Shown here in pieces: positions 36,021-44,023 of a stretch of 64,000 nucleotides of DNA. Made by a program: the position numbers and the translations under genes. Location: NCBI GenBank assembly GCA_030645575.1, contig JAUSMJ010000059.1, positions 1-64,000 of the forward strand. Direction: 5' to 3'. Every line of letters begins with the position of its first letter. The first letter of the stretch is position 1. This DNA comes from Caulobacter sp. (GTDB taxonomy: Bacteria; Pseudomonadota; Alphaproteobacteria; Caulobacterales; Caulobacteraceae). The notes beneath the pieces are model-generated. The model had not been told where the DNA came from and made no database searches. It saw nothing but the letters and a program-made list of their open reading frames with translations.

Positions 36021-36700
36021 GGGCGGTCTCCCTTGGCGTCGGAGACGATCAGCCCGTCCCGGAACGTGATCCGCCGGTCGGCCTCGGCGGCGACGTCGGC
36101 GTCGTGGGTCACGATCACCAGGGTCAGCCCCTCGGCGTTGAGCGCCTTGAACAGAGCCATCACGTCGTTGCCGGTCTGGGTGTCCAGGGCGCCGGTGGGC
36201 TCGTCGGCCAGCAGCAGGTCCGGCGCGTTGGCCAGCGCCCGGGCGATGGCCACCCGCTGCTGCTGTCCGCCGGACATCTGGGTTGGCTTGTGGCCCATGC
36301 GCGCGCCCAGCCCGACGCGCTCAAGCATGTGCCGGGCCCGCGCCCGCCGCTCGTCCGGCTCCATTCCGGCGTAGATCATCGGCAGCTCGACGTTCTGCAG
36401 CGCCGAAAGCCGTGGCAGCAGCTGGAAGGACTGGAACACGAAGCCGATCCGGCGGTTGCGGAAATCGGCCAGGGCGTTGTCGTCGAAATGGCTGACGTCC
36501 TCGCCATCGAACAGGTAGGTCCCGCGGCTGGGCCGGTCGAGACCGCCCATGATGTTCATCAACGTTGACTTGCCGGAGCCGGAGGAACCGGTGATGGCGA
36601 CGTTCTCTCCACGCGCGATGGACAGGGAGACGCCGGCCAGGGCGGCCACCGTCTCCTCGCCCATCCGATAGACCTTCTCCAGATCGCGGATCTCGATCAC
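36017..36700 (-). CDS. ABC transporter ATP-binding protein (MacB/LolD type)
   Basis: A 227-residue ATPase driving the downstream permease. Walker A is GSSGSGKST (about 38-46), the signature is MSGGQQQRVAIARAL (about 142-156), Walker B is LLLADEPTGALD (about 162-173), and the switch histidine is in VIVTHD. These match the MacB/LolD subgroup closely. It lies 3 bp after the adaptor gene and overlaps the permease by 4 nt. Confidence 0.95.
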   Translation of the reverse strand: MIEIRDLEKVYRMGEETVAALAGVSLSIARGENVAITGSSGSGKSTLMNIMGGLDRPSRGTYLFDGEDVSHFDDNALADFRNRRIGFVFQSFQLLPRLSALQNVELPMIYAGMEPDERRARARHMLERVGLGARMGHKPTQMSGGQQQRVAIARALANAPDLLLADEPTGALDTQTGNDVMALFKALNAEGLTLVIVTHDADVAAEADRRITFRDGLIVSDAKGDRP

Positions 36701-36703
36701 GGG

Positions 36704-38263
36704 CTACATCCGCACCCGGACGCCGCCGCCCATGGGACCGCCCTGGGCCGCCTTGGGTTTGGCCTTGGGGCCGCCGCCGACGATGACCTGGTCGCCGGCC
36801 TTCAACGGACCGACGATCTGGGTGAAGGAGCCGTCGGATGCGCCGACCCGCACGGGCACGGCCGTCGGCTTGCCCTCGCGCAGCACATAGACCAGGCCCG
36901 AGGTCATGCCGCCCTGGCCGCGACCGCCGCCGGCGGCCATCCGGGCGCGCAGGGCGACCAGCTTGTCCTTCTGGGCCGGTTTGAGGATCGGCTCCAGCCT
37001 GGCGAGCACGTCCTGCGTCATCTGGCGCATGGCCTGGCGACGGGCAGCGGGATCGCCGGACGCCTTGGCCAGGGCCTTGGTCCGGGCCTCGGCGAGTATG
37101 GCCTCGGCCTTCTTGCGCTGGCCGGCGTCCAGATCGAGGTCGTCGAGCAATCGGGCGCCCATCGCGCCGCCCTGGCGCTGGCCGCCGCCCTGACGGAAGC
37201 CGCCGCCCGGTGGTCCGCCGGGCCCCACGGCCGGCCCGGCGCCGCGCCGGGCCGCCTGGGGCTGCTGATCCGGCGGGTTCCAGCGCAGGGCCGCGGCCGG
37301 GACCTTCAGCACGCCGCTCAGCTGCTGGATGACGATGTCGGCGTTGGCGGTCATGCCCGGCATCAGCTTGCCGCCCGGGTTCTCGGCCTGGGCGATGACG
37401 ATGTAGGCGACGACGTTGGACTCGGTTTCGGGCTGTTTGCGCACCTGGGTGACCACGCCGGTGTAGGTGTCGTCGGGGAACGCATCGACGGTGAAGCGGA
37501 CGGTCTGGCCCTCCCGCACCTGGCCGATGTCGGCCTCGTCCACCGAGATCTTGACCTCCAGCTTGGACAGGTCGTTGGCGATCTGGAACAGCACCGGCGC
37601 CGACAGGCTGGCGGCTACCGTCTGGCCGGGTTCGATCGAGCGGTTGATGATCACCCCGTCGATCGGGGCGACGATGCGGGTGCGGGCCAGGTCCGTGCGG
37701 GTGCTGGCGAGGGCGGCCCGGCTCTGGGTCACCGAGGCCCGGGCGGCCTGGATGTTGGCCTGGGTCGACTTCCAGGCGGCCTCGGCCGTTTCCAGGGCGG
37801 CCCTGGCCACGATGCCCTGATCGTACAGGGACCTGGTGCGGTTGTAGGCGGCCCGCGCCTCCGCCGCCTGGGCCTGGGCCTGGGCGACCTGGGCCTGGTT
37901 GGCGACGATCTGCGCCTCGCCCTGCCGCACGCGGCTGACGTAGGTCTGGGGGTCGAGGATCGCCAGCAGCTGGCCGGCCCGGACCTGGTCATTGAAGTCG
38001 GCCAGCACCTTGATGATCTGGCCGGAGATCTGAGAGCCGACATCGACCTGGACCAGCGCCTGCAGCGACCCCGAGGCCGAGACCGACCTGGTGATGTCGC
38101 CCTGCTGGACCTGTTCGGTGCGATAGGGGTCCTTGGGGGCCTTGGGCTTGAACAGCTGCCACCCGGCCGAGGCGGCCGCCAACAGGCCGATCACGGCCAG
38201 GGTGTAGACGACGGGGCGCGGCAGGCCCTTCCTGCGACGGGTCGGGGCGGCGTTCAGGCTCAT
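36704..38263 (-). CDS. MacA-like periplasmic adaptor with inserted Spy-like helical module
   Basis: A 519-residue membrane-fusion protein, far longer than the roughly 370-390 residues of E. coli MacA. It has one N-terminal membrane anchor (VVYTLAVIGLLAAASAGW, about 18-35), a biotinyl-lipoyl domain, a long coiled-coil hairpin (about 110-195, Gln/Ala-rich), and a beta-barrel domain (about 235-330). Then comes an insertion at about 332-452: a Gly/Pro/Gln/Arg-rich linker followed by a helical segment (DLDAGQRKKAEAILAEAR ... LEPILKPAQKDKLVALR) that resembles the LTXXQ repeats of Spy/CpxP periplasmic proteins. The membrane-proximal domain resumes at LVYVLREGKPTAVPVRVG. It overlaps the EF-hand gene by 4 nt and precedes the ATPase. 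Confidence 0.88.
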   Translation of the reverse strand: MSLNAAPTRRRKGLPRPVVYTLAVIGLLAAASAGWQLFKPKAPKDPYRTEQVQQGDITRSVSASGSLQALVQVDVGSQISGQIIKVLADFNDQVRAGQLLAILDPQTYVSRVRQGEAQIVANQAQVAQAQAQAAEARAAYNRTRSLYDQGIVARAALETAEAAWKSTQANIQAARASVTQSRAALASTRTDLARTRIVAPIDGVIINRSIEPGQTVAASLSAPVLFQIANDLSKLEVKISVDEADIGQVREGQTVRFTVDAFPDDTYTGVVTQVRKQPETESNVVAYIVIAQAENPGGKLMPGMTANADIVIQQLSGVLKVPAAALRWNPPDQQPQAARRGAGPAVGPGGPPGGGFRQGGGQRQGGAMGARLLDDLDLDAGQRKKAEAILAEARTKALAKASGDPAARRQAMRQMTQDVLARLEPILKPAQKDKLVALRARMAAGGGRGQGGMTSGLVYVLREGKPTAVPVRVGASDGSFTQIVGPLKAGDQVIVGGGPKAKPKAAQGGPMGGGVRVRM

Positions 38264-39075
38264 GGGGTCTCGCGACTGGACTCGGCGGCCGGCGCCGCAA
38301 CCTCAATGGCGTTAACCGCCGCGGGTTGCAGCCGCATTTCAACTTCGTTGCCCGGCGCCTTCCCTCGACCCCCTTCGGCTGGACCGCGGGCCTGCGACTG
38401 GGCGGGAGTCTTCGGCAGGTCCGCCAGGGCGATCCCGCCGTCGCCATCGACGTCGAGCAGGCCGAAACGCATGCGCGCCGCCGCCGTCGCCTCGGCCCGG
38501 CTGACGCGCTGGTCGAGGTCCGCGTCCGCCCCGCGCACGGGGTGCGGCTCGTTGATCAGCGAGTATTGCGCCGCGCCCTGCCGCCGGGCGGGCATCGGCC
38601 GCCCCCGCGGATGCAGGAAGCTGGGCCGGCCGTAGACCTGTTCGCCGCGCGTGGGCGGCAGGACCAGGGGCGGCGCCCCCTCGCGCCGCACGGGGCTGGG
38701 CATGATGCCCATGATCTCCGGCGCCACGTTGCGTTCGTAATCGACGTTCTCGAAACCATCGACCACCTGGTCCTTGTCGGTGTCGAGCCGGTCGAAGAAG
38801 GCCAGGGCGTCGGCGACGAATTCCTCGCGCGTCAGGCCTCCGTCGTGATCAGCGTCGGCCCGGCCGAACCACTGCGCCGCCGGATAGGGCTGGTCCTGTT
38901 CGGCGCGAAACGGCTCGCCCGCCGGACTGATGAACACCTGCGGTGGCGGCGGTCCGGGCGGGGGCGGGGCCTCCCGCGGGCCGCCGCCCGGGATGCTGAT
39001 CGGCCGGTCCGGATCCTGGGCCAGGGCGGGGCCGGCGGCGAACAGAAGCATCAGGCAGGCGACGCGGGCGATCAT
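38260..39075 (-). CDS. Secreted EF-hand (calcium-binding) protein
   Basis: A 271-residue exported protein: signal peptide MIARVACLMLLFAAGPALA, a Pro/Gly-rich stretch (about 25-50), then four EF-hand-like loops, DADHDGGLTREE (about 74), DTDKDQVVDGFE (about 99), DADLDQRVSRAE and DVDGDGGIALAD (about 185-220). Loops one and four keep the calcium-ligand pattern best. The start was set at the ATG before the signal peptide rather than one 45 bp upstream. It overlaps the adaptor gene by 4 nt, so it probably works with the MacA-like pump in the periplasm. Function otherwise unknown. Confidence 0.85.
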   Translation of the reverse strand: MIARVACLMLLFAAGPALAQDPDRPISIPGGGPREAPPPPGPPPPQVFISPAGEPFRAEQDQPYPAAQWFGRADADHDGGLTREEFVADALAFFDRLDTDKDQVVDGFENVDYERNVAPEIMGIMPSPVRREGAPPLVLPPTRGEQVYGRPSFLHPRGRPMPARRQGAAQYSLINEPHPVRGADADLDQRVSRAEATAAARMRFGLLDVDGDGGIALADLPKTPAQSQARGPAEGGRGKAPGNEVEMRLQPAAVNAIEVAAPAAESSRETP

Positions 39076-39169
39076 GACGGGCTCCGGAGGATGAGGCGCG
39101 CCAGCTTCGCGGGCGGCCATGTCGCCAGTAGGGCCCGAGCTTTGCGGGATCGCAACACTTGAGATGTCG

Positions 39170-40600
39170 CTACAGCGGCAAGGTCACGCGGGCCGTCAGG
39201 CCGCCGCCGGGGCGGGCGCGCAGCACGACATCGCCGCCGTGGGCCCGCGCGATCGACCGAACCACGGCCAGGCCCAGGCCCGCGCCGCCCGTTTCCCGGC
39301 TGCGCGACGGCTCGCCGCGATAGAAGGGTTCGAACACCCGCTCGGCGTCCTCGGGCGGGATGCCGGGGCCGTCATCCTCGATCTCGATCACCGCCTCGCC
39401 GCCCTCGACGAACACCCGGCCGCGGGCCCGGAGCCCGTATTTCAGCGCGTTCCCGACCAGATTGGCGGTCAGTCGCCGCAGGGCCACGGGATCGCCCTCG
39501 ACCACCAGCCATTCCGACGGCAGGGCCGTGGCGTCGGCGCCGGTCTCGGCCGCCTCGTCCAGCACGCTCTCGACCAGCGAGGACAGTTCCAGCTTCTCGC
39601 GCGGCCCGGCCCGGGTGGCGTCGCGGACGAAGCCCAGGGTGGCGGAGATCATCGCGTCCATCTGGTCGATGTCGGCGGCCAGCTTGCCGCGAATGTCGTC
39701 GGGCGCGGCCTCGATGCGGAACCGCAGGCGGGTGAGGGGGGTGCGCAGGTCGTGGGCGATGGCCCCGACCATGGCCGTGCGATCCTCGACATAGCGGCGC
39801 AGCCGCTCCTGCATGCGGTTGAAGGCCTCGGCGGCGGCCTGCACCTCGCGCGATCCGCCCAGTTCCAGCGGCGGCGCGCGCGGGTCGCGGCCGAGCCGGT
39901 CGGCGCCGCTGGCGAAGGCGGCGATCGGGGCCGCCAGCCGCCGCGCGAACAGCCAGGCCAGCGGCGAGACTGCGATGACCGAGATCAGCAGGGTGAGCAG
40001 GATGTGGCCCTGCCAGGAATTGAGCCGCAGGGAGGGCTGTGGCTGCGCGACCAGCCAGCCGCCGTCGGCCTGACGCACGCCGATCCTGAACGGCGCGAAC
40101 AGGATCCGCTCGCCGAAGCGGAACGGCCCGCCGGGCCCGCCTTCGGGTCCGGGGTGTCCGGGAGGAGGTCCGGCGGGGCCATGCCCCATCAACGCCCCAC
40201 CGCGGAAGACCCGCACCTCGAACGCGCTCTCGGTCTGCCGCGAACGCATGAACATCCGTCGCGGGCCGTCGGTCTCGATGACGATCCGCGCGGGATCGAC
40301 CTGCAGGCTCTGGGCCAGGCCGCGCCGGATGTCCTCGCGCCAACGGCTGCCCCGCATGAGCAGGGGCCGCTCGCGCGGCGGCCGCGCCTGGGTCCTGACG
40401 ACCAATGGTCGGGACTCGGTCACGGGCGTGACCCCCGGTTGGCGCAGCGCCCTGGCGACGTCGGACAGGCGGTAGAGCTCCGGCGGCGGCGGCGGCAGGT
40501 GCAGGATCACGGCCGTCGAGATGCTGTGCGCCGCCACGAGGCAGACGACAACCAGGCCCAGGACCTGGACGAACAGCGGCGTCCCGCGCCACCGGTTCAT
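39170..40600 (-). CDS. Sensor histidine kinase
   Basis: A 476-residue membrane histidine kinase. It has an N-terminal helix (VLGLVVVCLVAAHSISTAVI), a periplasmic sensor of about 150 residues with a Gly/Pro-rich loop (PPGHPGPEGGPGGP), a second helix (ILLTLLISVIAVSPLAWLFA), and a HAMP linker. The H-box AIAHDLRTPLTRLR (about 288-301) is followed by ATPase boxes N (NLVGNALKYG), G1 (EIEDDGPGIP) and G2 (GGAGLGLAVVRSIA). Its start overlaps the response-regulator stop by 4 nt. It lies 94 bp upstream of the EF-hand and efflux genes, which it may control. Confidence 0.93.
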   Translation of the reverse strand: MNRWRGTPLFVQVLGLVVVCLVAAHSISTAVILHLPPPPPELYRLSDVARALRQPGVTPVTESRPLVVRTQARPPRERPLLMRGSRWREDIRRGLAQSLQVDPARIVIETDGPRRMFMRSRQTESAFEVRVFRGGALMGHGPAGPPPGHPGPEGGPGGPFRFGERILFAPFRIGVRQADGGWLVAQPQPSLRLNSWQGHILLTLLISVIAVSPLAWLFARRLAAPIAAFASGADRLGRDPRAPPLELGGSREVQAAAEAFNRMQERLRRYVEDRTAMVGAIAHDLRTPLTRLRFRIEAAPDDIRGKLAADIDQMDAMISATLGFVRDATRAGPREKLELSSLVESVLDEAAETGADATALPSEWLVVEGDPVALRRLTANLVGNALKYGLRARGRVFVEGGEAVIEIEDDGPGIPPEDAERVFEPFYRGEPSRSRETGGAGLGLAVVRSIARAHGGDVVLRARPGGGLTARVTLPL

Positions 40601-41355
40601 GACGCGCGCACGACCTTGGGCGAGAACATGTAGCCTTCGCTGCGGATGGTGCGGATGATCTCCACGCCGCTGTCGTCGTCCAGCTTGCGCCGCAACCGGC
40701 TGATCTGCACGTCGATGGCCCGGTCATAGGCCTCGGTGTCCGGCCCCCGCGCCAGATCGAGCAGCTGGTCGCGGGTCAGCACGCGCTGCGGCCGCTCGAC
40801 GAAGGCGCGCAGCAGCGAGAACTCACCGCTCGACAGGTTGACGATCACGCCCTGGGGCGAGCGCAGTTCGCGCCGCACCAGGTCCAGCCGCCAGCCGGCG
40901 AACGTGCAGGCGGCGCCGACCTGGTCGTCGTTCGGGCGCGGTTCCTGCCTGCGCCGCAGGACGGCGCGGACCCGGGCCAGCAGCTCGCGCGGATTGCAGG
41001 GCTTGGGCAGATAGTCGTCGGCGCCCAGCTCCAGGCCGACGATGCGGTCGGTTTCCTCGCCCATGGCCGACAGCATGACGATGCCCGGTCCGCCCGCCGC
41101 GCCCGACAGCCGGCGGCAGATCGACAGGCCGTCCTCGCCCGGCATCATCACGTCCAGCACGATCAGGTCGGCGGGATTGCGCTGCATCGCCAGATCCATC
41201 GACCGGGCGTCCGACGCCTGATCGACGCGATAGCCGTGTCGCGTGAGAAAGTCGGCGATCACGTCACGGATGCCCGGGTCGTCATCGACGATCAGGATCC
41301 GGGCGCCGGGCGCCTCGGCCACGCCGTGGGCGGTCTTGTCCATCACGAGCTCCAT
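40597..41355 (-). CDS. OmpR-family response regulator
   Basis: A 252-residue two-domain regulator. The receiver domain has acidic pocket ILIVDDDPGIRD, the phosphorylation aspartate in LIVLDVMMPGEDG (about D69), and the lysine in DDYLPKPCNPREL. The C-terminal winged-helix domain ends in RAIDVQISRLRRKLD and IRTIRSEGYMFSP. An internal ATG four codons in (MDKTAHG) is an alternative start. It is first of a likely unit RR-HK-EF-hand-MacA-ATPase-MacB; downstream control of the pump is inferred from order and spacing only. Confidence 0.94.
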   Translation of the reverse strand: MELVMDKTAHGVAEAPGARILIVDDDPGIRDVIADFLTRHGYRVDQASDARSMDLAMQRNPADLIVLDVMMPGEDGLSICRRLSGAAGGPGIVMLSAMGEETDRIVGLELGADDYLPKPCNPRELLARVRAVLRRRQEPRPNDDQVGAACTFAGWRLDLVRRELRSPQGVIVNLSSGEFSLLRAFVERPQRVLTRDQLLDLARGPDTEAYDRAIDVQISRLRRKLDDDSGVEIIRTIRSEGYMFSPKVVRAS

Positions 41356-41411
41356 GGCCGGCTTGTGCCGGACAGACGTGGCGCCGGAATTTCATCGCTG
41401 CAACAGACACA

Positions 41412-41438
41412 GGGACACGCACTGAAGTGCATGTCCCC
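41412..41438. repeat. Family A hairpin, copy 4
   Basis: A 27-bp palindrome (GGGACACGCACT / AGTGCATGTCCCC), 4 nt beyond the stop codon of the minus-strand metallo-hydrolase gene. Its orientation gives a G-U pair in that gene's message. Confidence 0.9.
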
Positions 41439-41442
41439 GCGC

Positions 41443-42156
41443 CTAGCTGTAGCGCCTGGCCACGCCTTCGAGTTCGGGCAGGCTGCCCGCCTCGACCCCC
41501 AGCGCGATGTCCGAGACGAACGGGTTGGCCTTGCGTTCGAAGCCGAAGGTGCTCATCGGGCCGTGGCCGGGCACGAAGGCCACGTCGTCGCCGAGCGGCC
41601 AGAGCTTTTGCGTGATCGAGTCGATCAGCTGCTGGTGATCGCCGCGCGGAAAGTCGGTGCGGCCGATCGAGCCCTTGAACAGCACGTCCCCGACCTGGGC
41701 GAAGCGCGCCTGGCGGTGGAAGAACACCACATGGCCGGGCGTGTGCCCGGGGCAGTGGATGACCTCGAACTCGGTTTCGCCCAGCCGCACCGTGTCGCCG
41801 TCGGCCAGCCAGCGGTCGGGGGTGAACCCCTCGGCCCCGGCCATGCCGTAACGGGCGGCGCTTTCGGGGATCTGGTCGATCCAGAACTGGTCGTCGGGAT
41901 GCGGCCCCTCGATCGGCGCGCCCGTGGCGGCCGCGAGCGCCGCCGCGCCGCCGGCGTGGTCGAGGTGGCCGTGGGTGATCCAGATCTTCTCCACCGTCAG
42001 CCCCTGCTGGGCGATGGCGGCCAGCAGGCGCGGAACCTCGCCGCCCGGGTCGATGACCGCGGCCTTCTTCGTCTTCTCGCACCAGACCACCGTGCAGTTC
42101 TGCTGCAGTGGCGTCACCGGGGCGATGATGGCCCGGATGGGAGAGGGAGCGGTCAC
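41443..42156 (-). CDS. Metallo-beta-lactamase-fold hydrolase (glyoxalase II-like)
   Basis: A 237-residue MBL-fold protein of the YcbL/glyoxalase II-like group. The di-metal motif is THGHLDHAGG (about residues 61-70), followed by HCPGHTPGHVVFF (about 138-150), the metal-bridging aspartate in GDVLFKGSIGRTDFPRGD, and the late histidine in VPGHGPMSTFG. I chose the GTG giving VTAPSPIRAI, which has AGGAG a few bases upstream; the longer frame runs through the upstream terminator and repeat. The thioester or other substrate is not clear. Confidence 0.9.
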   Translation of the reverse strand: MTAPSPIRAIIAPVTPLQQNCTVVWCEKTKKAAVIDPGGEVPRLLAAIAQQGLTVEKIWITHGHLDHAGGAAALAAATGAPIEGPHPDDQFWIDQIPESAARYGMAGAEGFTPDRWLADGDTVRLGETEFEVIHCPGHTPGHVVFFHRQARFAQVGDVLFKGSIGRTDFPRGDHQQLIDSITQKLWPLGDDVAFVPGHGPMSTFGFERKANPFVSDIALGVEAGSLPELEGVARRYS

Positions 42157-42229
42157 GGAGACTCCTGGATCGATGGCCCGCCCATATGATCGGCGTTCAG
42201 CCCGGCGGAATAAAGGGCCCGCCCACGAA

Positions 42230-42257
42230 AAAGGCCCGGGATCGCTCCCGGGCCTTT
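42230..42257 (-). terminator. Intrinsic terminator of the amino acid permease gene
   Basis: A perfect 12-bp stem AAAGGCCCGGGA / TCCCGGGCCTTT with a 4-nt loop. On the minus strand it is followed by a run of five T (CCTTTTTCG), the classic intrinsic terminator. It lies about 60 nt beyond the permease stop codon and upstream of the metallo-hydrolase gene, so it isolates the two. Confidence 0.85.
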
Positions 42258-42282
42258 CCGTTGTCCCCCGCAGCCCGCTGAT

Positions 42283-42310
42283 GGGGACACGCACTGAAGT
42301 GCATGTCCCC
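42283..42310. repeat. Family A hairpin, copy 5
   Basis: A 28-bp palindrome (GGGGACACGCACT / AGTGCATGTCCCC), 6 nt beyond the permease stop codon, in the same orientation as copies 2 and 4. A true terminator lies 26 bp further on, so this hairpin is not needed for termination here. Confidence 0.9.
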
Positions 42311-42316
42311 TCGGGA

Positions 42317-43891
42317 TCAGCCGTGGTCTTCGCCGACCCCGTGGGCCTGGGCCTGCATCGGGCCCGGGCCGGCGCTGTCGTCTTCATGCTGCGGCAGGCC
42401 CTTGCCGAGGCGCGAGTTCCAGAAGCCGTAGAAGATGTAGATCAGCGCGCCGATGCTGAGGTAACCGCCCAGCAGCGTGGCCGGGATCAGGTCGCCCGCC
42501 ATCGCCTTGGCGTAGATGTCGAGCATCAGCGGCGCGATCATCACCAGGGCGAAGAAGATGCCCAGCAGCGGCGTGACGATCCCGAACGGCGCGGTGAACG
42601 GCCGGACGAGGTCGGGCCGGGCCTTGCGCAGATGCATGACGCTGACGCAGACGATCAGGAAGGCGGTTGCCGTGCCCAGGCTGACCAGGTCGCCGAGGAT
42701 CTCGATCGGCAGGGCGGCCGCGGCCACCGCGATCAGCATGCCCAGGATGATGGTGCCGATCCAGGGCGTGCGGAACTTCGGGTGCAGGGTCGAGAACACC
42801 CGCGGCAGCAGGCCGTCCTTGGCCATGGCGTAGAACACGCGGCTCTGGCCGTAGGTCAGGATCAGCATCACCGAGGTCAGGCCGGCGACGGCGCCGACCT
42901 TGATCAGGATGGAGAACCAGCCCACGCCCATGCGATCGACGGCCAGGGCGATCGGGGCGGCGACGCCCAGTTCGCGGAACGGCACCACGCCGGTCAGCAC
43001 CGCGGCGACCAGCATGTAGATGATGGTGCAGACCAGCAGCGAACCCAGGATGCCGACCGGAATGTCCTTCTGCGGGTTCTTGGCCTCGGCCGCGGCGGTC
43101 GAGACCGCCTCGAAGCCGACATAGGCGAAGAAGATCACCGAGGCGGCGCGGAAGATGCCGGGCAGGCCGTATTTGAAGCCGCCCTCGTTGGCCGGGATGA
43201 ACGGAACCCAGTTCTCGACGTTGATGAAGCCGATGCCCATCAGGATGAAGGCCAGCAGCACGCCGACCTTGATGGCCACGATGACATTGTTGACCGACGC
43301 CGATTCCGAAACACCCAGCACCAGCAGGCCGGTCACGGCCAGAATGCCGATGGCGCCCAGGATGTTGGCGCCGCCGCTCTGGATGAAGGTCATGCCGCCT
43401 TCGATCGGCACCGCCTGAATGAAGGACGTCGTCAGCATGGGCGGAATCTCCATGCCGAAATTATGCAGCAGGCTGACCACGTTGCCGGACCAGCCGGCGG
43501 CCACGGTCGAGGCCGCGACGCCGTATTCCAGCACCAGCAACCAGCCCATGACCCACGCGAACACCTCGCCCAGGGTCGTGTAGCTGTAGGTGTAGGCCGA
43601 TCCCGCCACGGGCATGGTCGAGGCCAGCTCCGCATAGCAGAGGCCCGCGAAGATACAGGCGAAGAAGGCGACGATGAACGACAGCATGACCGCCGGGCCG
43701 GCGAAGTTGGCCGCGGCGTTGCCGGTCATCACATAGATGCCCGCGCCGATGATGCAGCCGATGCCCAGCAGGACCAGGTTCCACGCCCCCAGGGTGCGCT
43801 TCAACTGGTGGGTGTTGGATTCATGCTGGACCTGCTCGATCGACTTTTTGAGAAACAGTCGGTTCCCGCGTTTCGCGGTATTTGCGGACAT
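42317..43891 (-). CDS. APC family amino acid permease
   Basis: A 524-residue inner-membrane permease with about 12-13 helices, of the cationic amino acid transporter (CAT/YfnA-like) group of the APC superfamily. The family's first-helix motif GIGCIIGAGIYVMTG is at about 46-60, and VIFFAYVGFEAVSTAAAEAK at about 250-270 is the typical helix 6 motif. The C-terminus is a short hydrophilic tail. I used MSANTAKRGN as the start; an ATG six codons upstream is possible. Divergent from hrpB. Substrate specificity cannot be read from the sequence. Confidence 0.9.
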   Translation of the reverse strand: MSANTAKRGNRLFLKKSIEQVQHESNTHQLKRTLGAWNLVLLGIGCIIGAGIYVMTGNAAANFAGPAVMLSFIVAFFACIFAGLCYAELASTMPVAGSAYTYSYTTLGEVFAWVMGWLLVLEYGVAASTVAAGWSGNVVSLLHNFGMEIPPMLTTSFIQAVPIEGGMTFIQSGGANILGAIGILAVTGLLVLGVSESASVNNVIVAIKVGVLLAFILMGIGFINVENWVPFIPANEGGFKYGLPGIFRAASVIFFAYVGFEAVSTAAAEAKNPQKDIPVGILGSLLVCTIIYMLVAAVLTGVVPFRELGVAAPIALAVDRMGVGWFSILIKVGAVAGLTSVMLILTYGQSRVFYAMAKDGLLPRVFSTLHPKFRTPWIGTIILGMLIAVAAAALPIEILGDLVSLGTATAFLIVCVSVMHLRKARPDLVRPFTAPFGIVTPLLGIFFALVMIAPLMLDIYAKAMAGDLIPATLLGGYLSIGALIYIFYGFWNSRLGKGLPQHEDDSAGPGPMQAQAHGVGEDHG

Positions 43892-44023
43892 ACGTCTCGC
43901 TCCCCCCAATGGCCGACGACCCCCGCCGGCGCGGCTAACAGGTCGGGGACGTTAGCAGCAAAGCCGTCTCGCGCAACGGCTTACGGTGACGAGCGGCTTT
44001 CGACGCACTAGGACTGCCGCGCA

